Assembly: GCA_947044365.1 (NCBI GenBank)
Contig: OX345646.1
Location: forward strand, 177,001-241,000
DNA length: 64,000 nt
Direction of reading: 5' to 3'
Source of the DNA: Petrosia ficiformis
Taxonomy: Eukaryota > Porifera > Demospongiae > Haplosclerida > Petrosiidae
Part shown: positions 10,877 to 34,200 of the stretch, piece after piece
How positions within the stretch are numbered: position 1 is the first letter of the stretch
How the letters are laid out: every line of letters begins with the position of its first letter
The notes under the pieces: generated by a model
The model's input: the letters and a program-made list of their open reading frames with translations, nothing else
What the model was told of the DNA's origin: nothing
Databases searched by the model: none
Position numbers and translations under genes: made by a program

Positions 10877-13800
10877 TCACTTGTAAGCCTTCTTCAAGTG
10901 ATCTGGAAATCCCATGGCTTCTCTCTGCAGAGTTTCCAAAAGAATTATAATAAATCTTTGAAGCCCTTGAAGTGAAGCAGACTTTTGGCTTAACCATTCA
11001 TCTGGTAATATTGAAATTAACTGTAGTAAAGATGGAAAGGGTCTGAAATAATCCAGGAAGGTTGAGGACCCACTGCATGCAATAAGGGGTATTACTTGGA
11101 CCTTGATTACATTGTGGTCCTCAGATACCCTCCCTCCTGGGGTCCTCAAGAACATTCTTCCTAGATCCAGGGGTACTCCTTGTTGGGTCTAACAAGGACA
11201 CCACCATCTGGATTCAGGAGGGGTGGCATCCTCAAAACTCTTCTTCCTAGATCCAGGGGTACTCCTTGTTGGAGTACCCTTGGATCTAGGAGGAAGGATG
11301 TTGAGTATCCCACACATGCTGGATCCAGGGGTACTCTTTGTTGGACCCCCCTGAAATTAGGTGGGGTATCCTCAAGCTCTTCCAAGGGTTTCCCTTGTTG
11401 AACCCTCCTGAATCCAGCATGTGTGGGATACTCAACACCCTTCCTCCTAGATTCAGGAGGTGGGGCTGTCTCTCATTGGACCCCCCTGATTTCAAGGGTA
11501 CCTCATTAGTTAGATCCTAGGAGTTATCTTACTTACTGTTTCTAACTTTCGTATAGTGATGTGATTAACTGGAGAATTTTGTAGTGACAAAATAATATAA
11601 CGATTTAACACACCATCTAATGTCAGCTGCTGTAGAACATCATTTGGTAGAACAGTCTTCCACAACACAATGTTACCAACCAACTAAAAATGAGACGAGC
11701 GATATGTTGATTATATAGTCATGTGACTAACAGACCTTTACTGCACTCCAAAATTGTCTTTGATAGAATAGATACTCATGTGTATTTGTATTCTGAAGTT
11801 GCCTGAGGGAGGGGAAGGAGAGGGAGAGATAGATGAAGTGTGTATATGGATAAGAGGTGTGTCTCACATTGCTGACATCAGAGGTATAAATACATCCACA
11901 TTAACTGATTCTTGTAATCTTTTTCTGATAATAGTAACTAATTCATCTTGATGTTGTGTGTGCTTAATACTGTATTCCTTCAATATATTAGACACAACAT
12001 TCATTAGACATTGGGTCTGAGATCTTGATAAAGGGTCCCATACATATTCTATAATTCCTATTTACAAATGTGACATGTGGTTAACATAATCCTGTCTATC
12101 AAGACGTACCTGTGACTTTTGGGAGTATTACTCTATCAAATAATTGTGGGATGAGTTGAGTATCTTCATCCTCAGGGTCTGGTTCTTCACTTTCTTGATA
12201 TCCATAAAATAACAAAATTTCAAACCATTTCATTGACTCTAATTGAGTACTGTTAACCTAAGAGGATAGATAGATAGATAGATGTATAGATAGATAGATA
12301 GATAGATAGAGATGTACATATGTACAAACTGACATCTAACGGGTTCCAATGAATCATCTGATATATGACATACGGCGTGAATAGTTTTGGTAGACATAAT
12401 GGTACATATGCTTGTAGGTACGTTTCTGTATGTGAGAATTTCCATTGTTCAAATCGAGTTTTAATGACTGAGAGACGATAAAAATCATCAACAACATCTG
12501 TGAAAACCTCTTTCAATTTATCGTTGACTTTATCTTTTTGAGAAAAGAAATGAACATCAAATTTATGCGAGGAGTTCATCAGCGAATAGATGATTACTTG
12601 ATGAGAACAATGATAATACTCAACTCACTGGTTTCATTAACAAACTCTAGTTTTCTAGTTTCTAACACCTCATCATCTGAAGACATACCCTCATCATGGT
12701 CTTTTATACCCTGTCTACTTCTCTTCTCTCTCCGTCGCCTTCTCCTGGCTTCTCGTTCAACAGATCTTCGTTGGCGAGCCTCTACTTCTGGTCCAATCTG
12801 AATTGCTACATTAATTTTAAATTTCACAATTCTTTAATTAGATAATATATGGTACATACTACCTTTAACAGCTCCTAAACACTCAACAGCTTCATCCTTA
12901 ACATCCTGTCTTCGTCTATCTATTAGCAATGAAGATTTCTTCTGGTGAATCTCTCTTACTTTCTGTTCTAGAATCTTTATCTGAGGACTCTAAAACAAAA
13001 AGTATTTTTCATAAATTAATAATTATTAATAATTACCTTGATTGCTAAACATGACAGGAGATCACGTAAATATCCTCTCATTTGTTGAAAGAAAGCATAC
13101 CTTCTTTCTAAAGATGGATAATTGGTTTCCATCTTAATTATCTCTTCTTCAGCTGTGGTTAAATCACTCTCCACTTGTTTTAATTGTTGTGTGTGATGTG
13201 AATGGTCATCCTGAAATGATGATGTCATACTATGAGGTAATAATGGAGCCACACCCACCTCTATATCTCTTAATTGATTTGCTAGTCTTGATTTTAAAGT
13301 CTCTAAAGTTATTGGAACTAGTTTTTCTGGAAAATAAACTTTCGGTTTCTTAGAGACTTCTGAAGAGTACGAGTCTTGGTATTGTTCTTCATAAGCTGTT
13401 TGATACCCAGACTCGAATTGGGTGGAGCCATAAATGAAAGATTGTGTAATTGGGTCTAATGAGGATATGGTGTGTTCTGTGGGTGTGTCTTGTGGCTGGT
13501 TGCTGGCTTTAATCCCTTTGTATATCTGTTCTTCTTCCCATCTTCTTGTTTCTTCATCTTCAGAATCACTTGCAACATTTTCAAGAGCAGTGAGAACCTT
13601 TTGACGTATTGGAGAGAAGGCAGCAAGAGGGTATAAAATTAGGATTACACCTATACTAGTATAGGGATCTGAATAGGTGCCTATATTCAAGATATAGGCA
13701 GAGTATCAGTATAGGCAACTGCATTGCCTATACATTGCCTATACAGCTTACACAATATTTTTCAGGCTTTGCAGATTACATTATTGTCAAACTGCACTAG

Positions 13801-14775
13801 TACAATCTGAAGATGTGTGCAACCAAGGCTGAATATGCCTGTAACTACATGTACAATGTACTTTAGGCTGAATGTATAGCACACGAACAATAGAATAATT
13901 AACACTGTACCATGTGTGAACAGTTGTAAAGTACAACTATATACTTCACACAGAACATAGCATGGGAGATGAGAAGAGACATATTTGATATAACATAACA
14001 TACCTGCATCTGTCTTCCTGGTTCATTACTCCTTCCAAACTTCAGAACACTTTCCTCTTCCTCATCACTTAAGTCATGTTCATCTTCTCTTATTAAACGA
14101 GATTTACCAGTTGCTTTGCCGTAACCCCTAGCAACAGTACATATCACACAAGCAAGTCATAAACTATATCACATACTTTTTCCCGCCTTTTTCTAATGGA
14201 AGATAATCTACTGAATCAACACCTAAATTTCGTGCTAATTCTCGCTTTTTTTTAATGGAATGTATCATCGTGGCATCGGGAACCATTCCAGCATGCAACC
14301 GAGCAGATATGGACACATCTTCATCATCCTCCTCCTCCTCTTCTTCCTCCATTTTTCTTACAAACTCCTCTTCCTCCTGTCAACAATAATTCAATATTAA
14401 ATATTACATATAATTATATATATATATATAATTACTTTTCTCCGCCTTTCTTTTTCTTCTTGTCTCATTTCCTTTTCGCGTTCACGAACAAAACGTTCTG
14501 ATTGGCTGCTCTTCTTAATTTTAAATCCTACATCTTCATTTAATTCATCTTGAAAACTCAATATCCCTTGAGAGACTGTCTTGATGGGGACTGGTTTAGG
14601 TTTAACAGTAACTGATAAATGTTCATCATCTCTATTTTTCTCTTCCTCATCTTCAGCCTATAAACACACACACACACACACACATATCTCTCTTTACACA
14701 GAGCAGTACTCCAGTAATACTTACCTTTCTACTCCTAATATTCTTTCTGTTTCTCTTTTTGAACAAACTACTCAT
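10877..14775 (-). CDS. PAXBP1: PAX3/7-binding protein 1 / GC-rich sequence DNA-binding factor
   Basis: GCFC-family nuclear protein. Family members act in PAX-dependent transcription and associate with splicing factors. From the start at 14775 the protein opens MSSLFKKRNRKN. An acidic and Lys/Arg region follows (14164-14660) with the family motif DATMIHSIKKKRELARNLG. SRLIREDEHDLSDEEEESV is at about 14050-14110. SDSEDEETRRWEEEQIYKGI is at about 13510-13575, and RRYAFFQQMRGYLRDLLSCL at about 13045-13110. The conserved GCFC domain follows, with AREARRRRRREKRSRQG (about 12700-12750), EGMSSDDE (about 12675-12695) and YLQAYVPLCLPKLF (about 12380-12420). Further on are LTLDGVLNRYIILSLQNSP (about 11570-11630) and a terminal LPDEWLSQKSASLQGLQRFI block, with the stop at 10877. 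Thirteen or so exons. The introns hold a fold-back element and a small repeat cluster. Confidence 0.93.
11160..11515. repeat. Fold-back repeat cluster in PAXBP1 intron
   Basis: The intron at about 11044-11539 contains four or five copies of a block with GATCCAGGGGTACTCCTTGT. It also contains a long inverted repeat: the 44-nt arm at 11286-11329 pairs almost perfectly with 11407-11450 around a 77-nt loop. The arm core is GTTGAGTATCCCACACATGC. The segment is visibly richer in G and C than its surroundings, which suggests an inserted element. No transposase reading frame is present. Confidence 0.8.
13625..13745. repeat. Short repeat cluster in PAXBP1 intron
   Basis: Several direct and inverted copies of CCTATA/TATAGG words, such as TGCCTATAC repeated and CTATACTAGTATAG as a palindrome. 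They sit in the intron between the exons near 13612 and 14023. Confidence 0.6.
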
Positions 14776-15221
14776 GGTCTAAATGTGGGTGTGGTCATAC
14801 CACCTTAATTAATTAATAATTAATTAATTATTATTGATTAATTAATTATAACATAATTACTGACTGCTAATCACACATCTTTTGTATCAATTATGAAATG
14901 ACACAAGATATTTGTACACATACACCACAGGCTATAAATAGGATTAATTGTATGAATATTTTCATTGTTTCACTTCTCCATATATGACACTCATCAACAT
15001 GACATGGATGGATCTATGATGTATAACTGTACTCAGCTCTATCTGTCAATTATCAATTTCTCCAGCCATTTTATAAACTACATTAGACGCCACAACATAT
15101 CAATGCAATTTGGTATATGATAAGTCCAATTATTAAAAATTTAATGACAACAACTAAAAAAACAGTATAATAATTATGAGATACATACATACATACAATG
15201 TACATAGAGATATATATTGAT
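14776..15221. other. Intergenic gap PAXBP1 start to CHMP2B stop
   Basis: A 446-bp gap between the PAXBP1 start and the CHMP2B stop, both genes on the minus strand. It should hold the PAXBP1 promoter and the CHMP2B 3' UTR. It contains TTAATTAATTA-rich sequence near 14803-14850 and a short ACAT run near 15182. I see no open exon, RNA gene or CACGTG in it. Confidence 0.6.
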
Positions 15222-17052
15222 TTATGATGTAGTGTGTAGATTAGCTAATCTGGTTTCTAAATCAACAGTATTGACAACTTTCTTATCTTCTTGAAAATCG
15301 AGTTTCTTTGTACCAACATTAACACCTGACAACTGTTAAAATTAGAAGTAAACTCAGTATATCCTACTAGTATACAGTATATAACTCAGTATATTCTACT
15401 AGTATATATACTAGTATATAAACTCAGTATATCCTACTAGTATACTAGTATATAATTTTGTATATCCTAGTAGTATACAGTATATAACTCAGTATATTCT
15501 ACTAGTATATATACTAGTATATAAACTCAGTATATTCCACTAGTATACTAGTATATCAACTCAGTAGTATACTATCAGTATATCCTACTAGTACACTAGT
15601 ACGTAAACTCAGTATATCCTGCTAGTATACTAGTATAAAAACTCAGTAAATCTTGCTATACACTGGTAGTATATTAATATGTATACTACTATATAAAACT
15701 TGTATATCTTGTTAGTATACTAGTATATTGTCAGTATACCCTGGTAGTATATTTATTATGTAAACTCAGTATACCTTGCTAGTATATTCCAATCCAATCT
15801 CATCCAGAACTTGTCCAATAACTTCATCTTCTTCATCTTCATCTCCAGACAAAATTGAATCTAGGGTATCAGTCACTAGAGACAAATGGATAAATGAATG
15901 GATGGATAGATGAGTGGATGAATAGATGAGTGGACGGATAGATGAATGGATGAATAGATGAATGGATGGATAGATGAGTGGATGAATGGATGGATAGATG
16001 AGTGGATGGATTAATGAATGGATGGATAAATAAATGGATGGATAGATGAGTGGATGGATAGATGAGTGGATGGATAGATGAAGGGATAGATAGATGAGTG
16101 AATGGATAGATGAATGAATGGATAGATGAATGGATGGATAGATGAGTGGATGAATGGATGGATAGATGAGTGGATGGATTAATGAATGGATGGATAAATA
16201 AATGGATGGATAGATGAGTGGATGGATAGATGAGTGGATGGATAGATGAAGGGATGGATAGATGAGTGGATGGATAGATGAGTGAATGGATAGATGAATG
16301 AATGGATAGATGAGTGGATGGATATATGAATGGACAAATGATAAGCAGACGACATACTCAGCTCATCAGCCATTTCCATTTTAGTGGATTCTTTATCAAA
16401 CTGCTGCATAGTCTTCTGTACATCCTCAAGTTTCAATTGTTTGTTCATCACTCCCATTGTCTTTGCTGTTTGACCCATTGCCTTGGCCATCGACATGGAA
16501 GATTGCATCGTCTAAACAAAAAGATACAGACATCTTATGACCTTTGAACCCACAGCAGCAATATCCTCTGATCCTTACCTTCATTTGATAACCAGTTGCT
16601 GTGATCTGGGCACTTAGTCCATGAGACTTAGCTCTCTGTTGACGTAACTTCACTAACTGTTTTGCTAAAACCGTTGCAGTCTGTGTAAAATGGGTGGAGT
16701 CAATTTAGTCATCACTTGTATATATATATATATAGTGGAGTATATCAATACAAACATACCTGTTTATCACCTCTCTTTGCTGCTCTTTTTATTTCCCCTT
16801 CCTAATATTGATAAATAGACCATCGATCGATATCTTTATCTATCTATCTAAATAACTTACTAATTGCTTTTCTTGTCTGTCTAGTTGTCCTCTATCTCTT
16901 TCAAGTTCTCGTTGAGTCCTGCTTAACACTCTCTGTTGCTTTCGCATCTGTTCTGAAAATAGAGATCACGTGATCACAACGAGGGGAGGGGGGGGGGAGG
17001 GTAAGAGGAACATTAACTAACCTTTTGGATCTGATCTACGATAGACAGCCAT
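15222..17052 (-). CDS. CHMP2B: ESCRT-III subunit, charged multivesicular body protein 2b
   Basis: ESCRT-III filament protein for endosomal sorting and membrane scission. Exon 1 (start 17052) reads [10 protein letters not shown] and joins [20 protein letters not shown]. Basic helix 1 follows with [20 protein letters not shown] then [15 protein letters not shown]. Later come [20 protein letters not shown] and [20 protein letters not shown]. The acidic C-terminal half has [19 protein letters not shown] and [11 protein letters not shown]. The terminal segment [20 protein letters not shown] then NLHTTS has the spacing of a MIM1-type VPS4-binding helix; paralogue choice rests on the overall match to CHMP2B rather than CHMP2A. 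Seven or eight exons. Two introns are almost entirely minisatellite. The start is 192 bp from the divergent intersectin start. Confidence 0.9.
15340..15783. repeat. Minisatellite seeded at a CHMP2B splice donor
   Basis: About 17 imperfect 22-28-bp units such as AACTCAGTATATCCTACTAG followed by TATAC. On the coding (minus) strand the last exon bases plus donor, ACTAGCAAG then GTATACTGAGTT (ending at about 15773), are themselves one copy of the unit. Most array copies read AGGATATACTGAG instead of AAGGTATACTGAG, so the donor GT is changed to GA. Confidence 0.9.
15885..16345. repeat. GGATAGATGAGT-type minisatellite
   Basis: Degenerate 4-, 12- and 16-bp units of GGAT/AGATGAGTGGAT type fill a CHMP2B intron. 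A block of about 190 bp at 15960-16120 recurs at 16145-16290 with few changes, so there is a higher-order duplication. Confidence 0.95.
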
Positions 17053-17244
17053 TATAGTTCTTACTTTCCTCTGTTGTGAAATGTACCTATCTCTATACAA
17101 TATGACGTATTAAATAGTTTATGCTGTTTATCCTCCCCTCACATGACATTCACATGAGTATTGTGTGAAGTTCTTATTAACAGCTAGCTTAGGACTAATA
17201 AAATGACGTCATTGTTACTATTCTAATTAATGCCCAACAGATAG
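17053..17244. promoter_or_regulatory. Bidirectional promoter CHMP2B/intersectin with CRE palindrome
   Basis: 192 bp separate the two divergent starts. TGACGTCA, a perfect cAMP-response-element/ATF palindrome, lies at 17204-17211, about 35 bases upstream of the intersectin start. ATGACGTAT at 17101 is a half match. Unlike most other divergent gaps here it has no CACGTG. Confidence 0.5.
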
Positions 17245-26407
<9,163 letters not shown>

Positions 26408-26531
26408 GGTGTGGTCAGTTGTATGTTGTTCCCATTTTTATTTCATGTTGACCACAACCTCATACTTACTAGATCTACCATCAAAATTTTTTTTTCTTGT
26501 TCTAATTATCCGATATATTTCCATATTAAAA

Positions 26532-29646
<3,115 letters not shown>

Positions 29647-29720
29647 TTCTTCACGTGTTTATTCTAATTAATGCACACTTAGTCCTATAGCCACACCCAT
29701 TACCACACCCATTCTTTAAA
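29647..29720. promoter_or_regulatory. 74-bp bidirectional promoter taxilin/SYAP1 with CACGTG
   Basis: The closest divergent pair in the window. CACGTG lies at 29652-29657, six bases from the taxilin start. Two CCACACCCAT boxes follow near 29690-29712, next to the SYAP1 start. Confidence 0.6.
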
Positions 29721-31119
29721 ATGTCTTGGAGTGAATGGTGGGGTGGAAATAAAGATAAAGATACTGAAGAAGAACAAGAACAAAATGAAGGTAGTGGATG
29801 GACTAAAGGACTGGAAGGTTAGGCTTAAATAGTATGTATACTAATATCAGCCATTTTGTATGCTTGTTGATTATAATTAATTATATATAATTATATATAT
29901 ATATATATATGTTAGTTGCATCTGGTTTGATGCAAAGTGTCTCTTCATATGCAACAACAATTGGTGACAATGTAAAGAAACAAGTTACAGAAACAGTAAG
30001 TTAATATTAACTTGTATAAGTAATTAAGTATATAATTATAATGTATATATATATATATTGTATACATATGTACAAACAGACATCGTCTGGATTTCTTGGA
30101 GAGTTTCAAAAAGAGCAGGAAAAATTTGAAAAAAAGCAGAGACATAACCAAGGTATATATAATTATATTACTATTTACTCACATATGTTCTCATGTTGAT
30201 CCAGACGCAGGTGTTCCTCCCTGGGTAGGGTTTAATGAAGAGGAACAGATGAAAGCACAGATTATGGAATTATCTGCTGTAAGATTAAGAACGATTACCT
30301 GTTTAATTAGTGGGCGTGGTTTAATACCTTTCTTTAGGATAGTCGAAATGTATTACGAGAACCACCTCATGGAGTAGATTTTCCATTTGATTACACTAGC
30401 GTGTCCCCTGTCGCTATGGTGATGTTGAAAGAGGATCCTAGACTGCAAAAATTAAGATTTGAATTGGTACCAAAAAAGTAAATCTATTTATAAATAGACA
30501 GATAAATGTTATATGCTAACGAAATCAATTTTTTTAGAGTAAAGGAGGAAGTGTTCTGGAGGAATTACTTTTATCGTGTTTCTCTGATCAAACAATCTGT
30601 TCAGCTATCAACTTTATCATCAGGTGAAGTGTTAATTATGATTAACTATTAATATGAGTGTGATATAATTACTGATTTAGTCGAGTCACCTAAAACTGAT
30701 GTAGAGACAAGAATACAACCGAAAGCTATTGACAATAAAGAAGAAGAGGAGAGACACACTGAGCAGGTACAAGCAATCGAAGGAGATGAATCTGTAAGTG
30801 GAATTGTATCACTGTTACCATGACGATAACACACCCCTCATAGGTGCATGGAGAAGAATTTGCTAGTGATCTATATAATTCAAATGTTGTATCTAAAGAT
30901 GCCATAAAAAACGAGTTAAACCAGTTAGGTGTATCAAAAGAGGAGGATAACGAGGAGGATGAGATAATAGTTGATGAAGAAGAGTTATGGGATGAACTAC
31001 AAGCCGAGTTACAAGAACTAGATTTAGGCGATGAAGCACAGGGTAACGATATCAATGAAGAGTGGGAACAGGAGATTCAAGATATGTTACAGGATGGGAA
31101 TGAGGACAAAACAGATTAA
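29721..31119 (+). CDS. SYAP1: Synapse-associated protein 1, BSD-domain protein
   Basis: BSD-domain protein; the vertebrate orthologue promotes AKT1 phosphorylation. The start [20 protein letters not shown] is followed by [20 protein letters not shown] (about 30085-30145). Then come [20 protein letters not shown] (about 30210-30265) and the BSD domain [20 protein letters not shown], ending [20 protein letters not shown] (about 30355-30600). The W and paired aromatic residues of the BSD signature are in [14 protein letters not shown]. The C-terminus is strongly acidic, with [20 protein letters not shown] and a terminal [13 protein letters not shown], as in vertebrate SYAP1. Five to seven exons. 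TAA at 31117-31119. AATAAA near 31188 is a likely poly(A) signal. The next gene starts 124 bp downstream on the same strand. Confidence 0.93.
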
Positions 31120-31243
31120 TTATCATTTAATTCATTATAATCAAACCATAATCATGTAATTAAGTAATTAATTATTCAAAGCATGTAAATAAAATTAATT
31201 ATTCATAGTCAAGTGTGTTGTCATAGTAACCAAACAATTCATA

Positions 31244-34200
31244 ATGGCTACTGTTGCAAGAGAGAGTATAATGGCTGGAAATAGTATATCCAATATTTCT
31301 AATGAATGTGATGTAATGCTAGAATCTTTACAAAGAGAACTGCTAGCAGTTAAAGTATGTATAGACATATAATTATATGCTAATTCAATATTTCAATTCC
31401 TATTACAGCAACATATAAAAAATACAGCTTTAATTTTACAAGAAGACACTACCAGGTGATTCTATTATACACAATATAACAGCCATTTTATAGCTTGTTT
31501 CATTGTATAGAGATCCACCAGACGATGGTAAGAGAGAGATAACAACTTTAGTTGGCTCTGTAGAACAGAAACACAACAGGATAATCCTGGTATAATATTA
31601 TATATAGTAAAGATACATATAATGTATATATACTTTCAGAGATATGATAAAGTTGCTAAGAAAACAAAAAAAATATCGCCTGAAAAAGAAAAGGTGTTTT
31701 CTCATATTCTCTATATTTGTCTCATCTCTGTTCTCTTCTCCCTCATCTCCTCTTCCTCATATTTCTGTCCTCTTCTCCCTCACCTCATATCTCCATTCTC
31801 TCCTCTCATCTTAACTACTATTTCTTCTTCATAGCGTTATATTGATATTGTAAATACTAAAGAGCGAGAGTTGTTAGAAGTTAGAGATAAGTGTCTATTA
31901 TTAATGGAGGTACATATTACTCAACAACTTCAACAATTACAACAAACTGGAGAAAAATTAACAAGAAAACTACATCGGAGAATAGAGAAAGATAAGGTCA
32001 TTAATCTCTCTCTTATTCATCCATCCATCTATTCATCCATCTGTTCATCTATCCATTCATCTATTCATTCATTTATTCATCTATCTGTCTGTTCATGTAT
32101 CTATCTATCTATCCATTCATCTATACACAGTTAACTCGTCTTTCTCGAAAGCCAGCAAGACACAGGTCTGTAGTTACAAAATCGAATACCTCAATTCCAT
32201 CATTATATAAAAGTACATTTTATGAGGTAATTAATAGCTAATATAATATTCATAGTTATTAATAGGATTTTAATTAATTTTATAGGCTGTTTGTAGGGAA
32301 CACAATATCAGACGTAGACCTGTTCAAAAAGGTCATAATCTCAAACAAACTTTGACCTTTGTAAAAGATAAATGTGAAGATGACATTGAGACAGGAGAGG
32401 CTAGTAATTCATGGGCTATTACTGCCTCTTTACCTCCTAACTGTGATCAAACATTAGTGAAGGAAAAAGAAATTGTTGCTGTGAGTTTAATTATCTAGTT
32501 TTTCATACATGTATATCTCTACCTTTGTATCTATCTATCTATTTATCTATCTATCTATTTTAGACTAATCTTCCACAATTCATTCCATTGAAAGATTTAC
32601 TTGGAGATGATGGAGATCAAGAAAAGGTATGTATATATGTATGTACATATATGTACATGATAACATTTCGAGAGAATACTAAAATGCTCACGGTTCTAAC
32701 AGATAATATTATTGATCAAAACCACTTTGGAAACATAATAAGGACATCATTATCTAACTCTAGAAACAGTTTTGGCCCAATCTGAAATGACTGATTTTCC
32801 AATGAAAAAATCAATACCAAGGCTATAGTTCAGGGTAAAAATTCGAATTTTGAGAGAATACTAAAATGCTGACGGTTCTAACAGATAATATTATTGATCA
32901 AAACCACTTTGGAAACATAATAAGGACATCATTATCTAACTCTAGAAACAGTTTCGGCTCAATCTGAAACGATTGATTTTGCATTGAAAAAATCAATACC
33001 AAGGCTATAGTTCAGGGTAAAAATTCGAATACTAAAATGCTCACGGTTCTAACAGATAATATTATTGATCAAAACCACTTTGGAAACATAATAGGGACAT
33101 CATTATCTAACTCTAGAAACAGTTTTGGCTCAATCTGAAACGATTGATTTTGCAATGAAAAATCAGTACCAAGGCTATAGTTCAGGGTAAAAATTCGAAT
33201 TTCGAGTGAATACTAAAATGCTGACGGTTCTAACAGATAATATTATTGATCAAAACCACTTTGGAAACATAATAAGGACATCATTATCTAACTCTAGAAA
33301 CAGTTTCGGCTCAATCTGAAACGATTGATTTTGCATTGAAAAAATCAATACCAAGGCTATAGTTCAGGGTAAAAATTCGAATACTAAAATGCTCACGGTT
33401 CTAACAGATAATATTATTGATCAAAACCACTTTGGAAACATAATAAGGACATCATTATCTAACTCTAGAAACAGTTTCGGCTCAATCTGAAACGATTGAT
33501 TTTGCATTGAAAAAATCAATACCAAGGCTATAGTTCAGGGTAAAAATTCGAATTTCGAGAGAATACTAAAATGCTGACGGTTCTAACAGATAATATTATT
33601 GATCAAAACCACTTTGGAAACATAATAAGGACATCATTATCTAACTCTAGAAACAGTTTCGGCTCAATCTGAAACGATTGATTTTGCATTGAAAAAATCA
33701 ATACCAAGGCTATAGTTCAGGGTAAAAATTCGAATACTAAAATGCTCACGGTTCTAACAGATAATATTATTGATCAAAACCACTTTGGAAACATAATAAG
33801 GACATCATTATCTAACTCTAGAAACAGTTTTGGCCCAATCTGAAATGACTGATTTTCCAATGAAAAAATCAATACCAAGGCTATAGTTCAGGGTAAAAAT
33901 TCGAATTTTGAGAGAATACTAAAATGCTGACGGTTCTAACAGATAATATTATTGATCAAAACCACTTTGGAAACATAATAAGGACATCATTATCTAACTC
34001 TAGAAACAGTTTCGGCTCAATCTGAAACGATTGATTTTGCATTGAAAAAATCAATACCAAGGCTATAGTTCAGGGTAAAAATTCGAATACTAAAATGCTC
34101 ACGGTTCTAACAGATAATATTATTGATCAAAACCACTTTGGAAACATAATAGGGACATCATTATCTAACTCTAGAAACAGTTTTGGCTCAATCTGAAACG

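Noticed and set aside
13016..14020. Small independent genes in the PAXBP1 region between 13690 and 14150
   Set aside because: Open frames there run from real exons into introns. The splice sites and family motifs assign the coding parts to PAXBP1.
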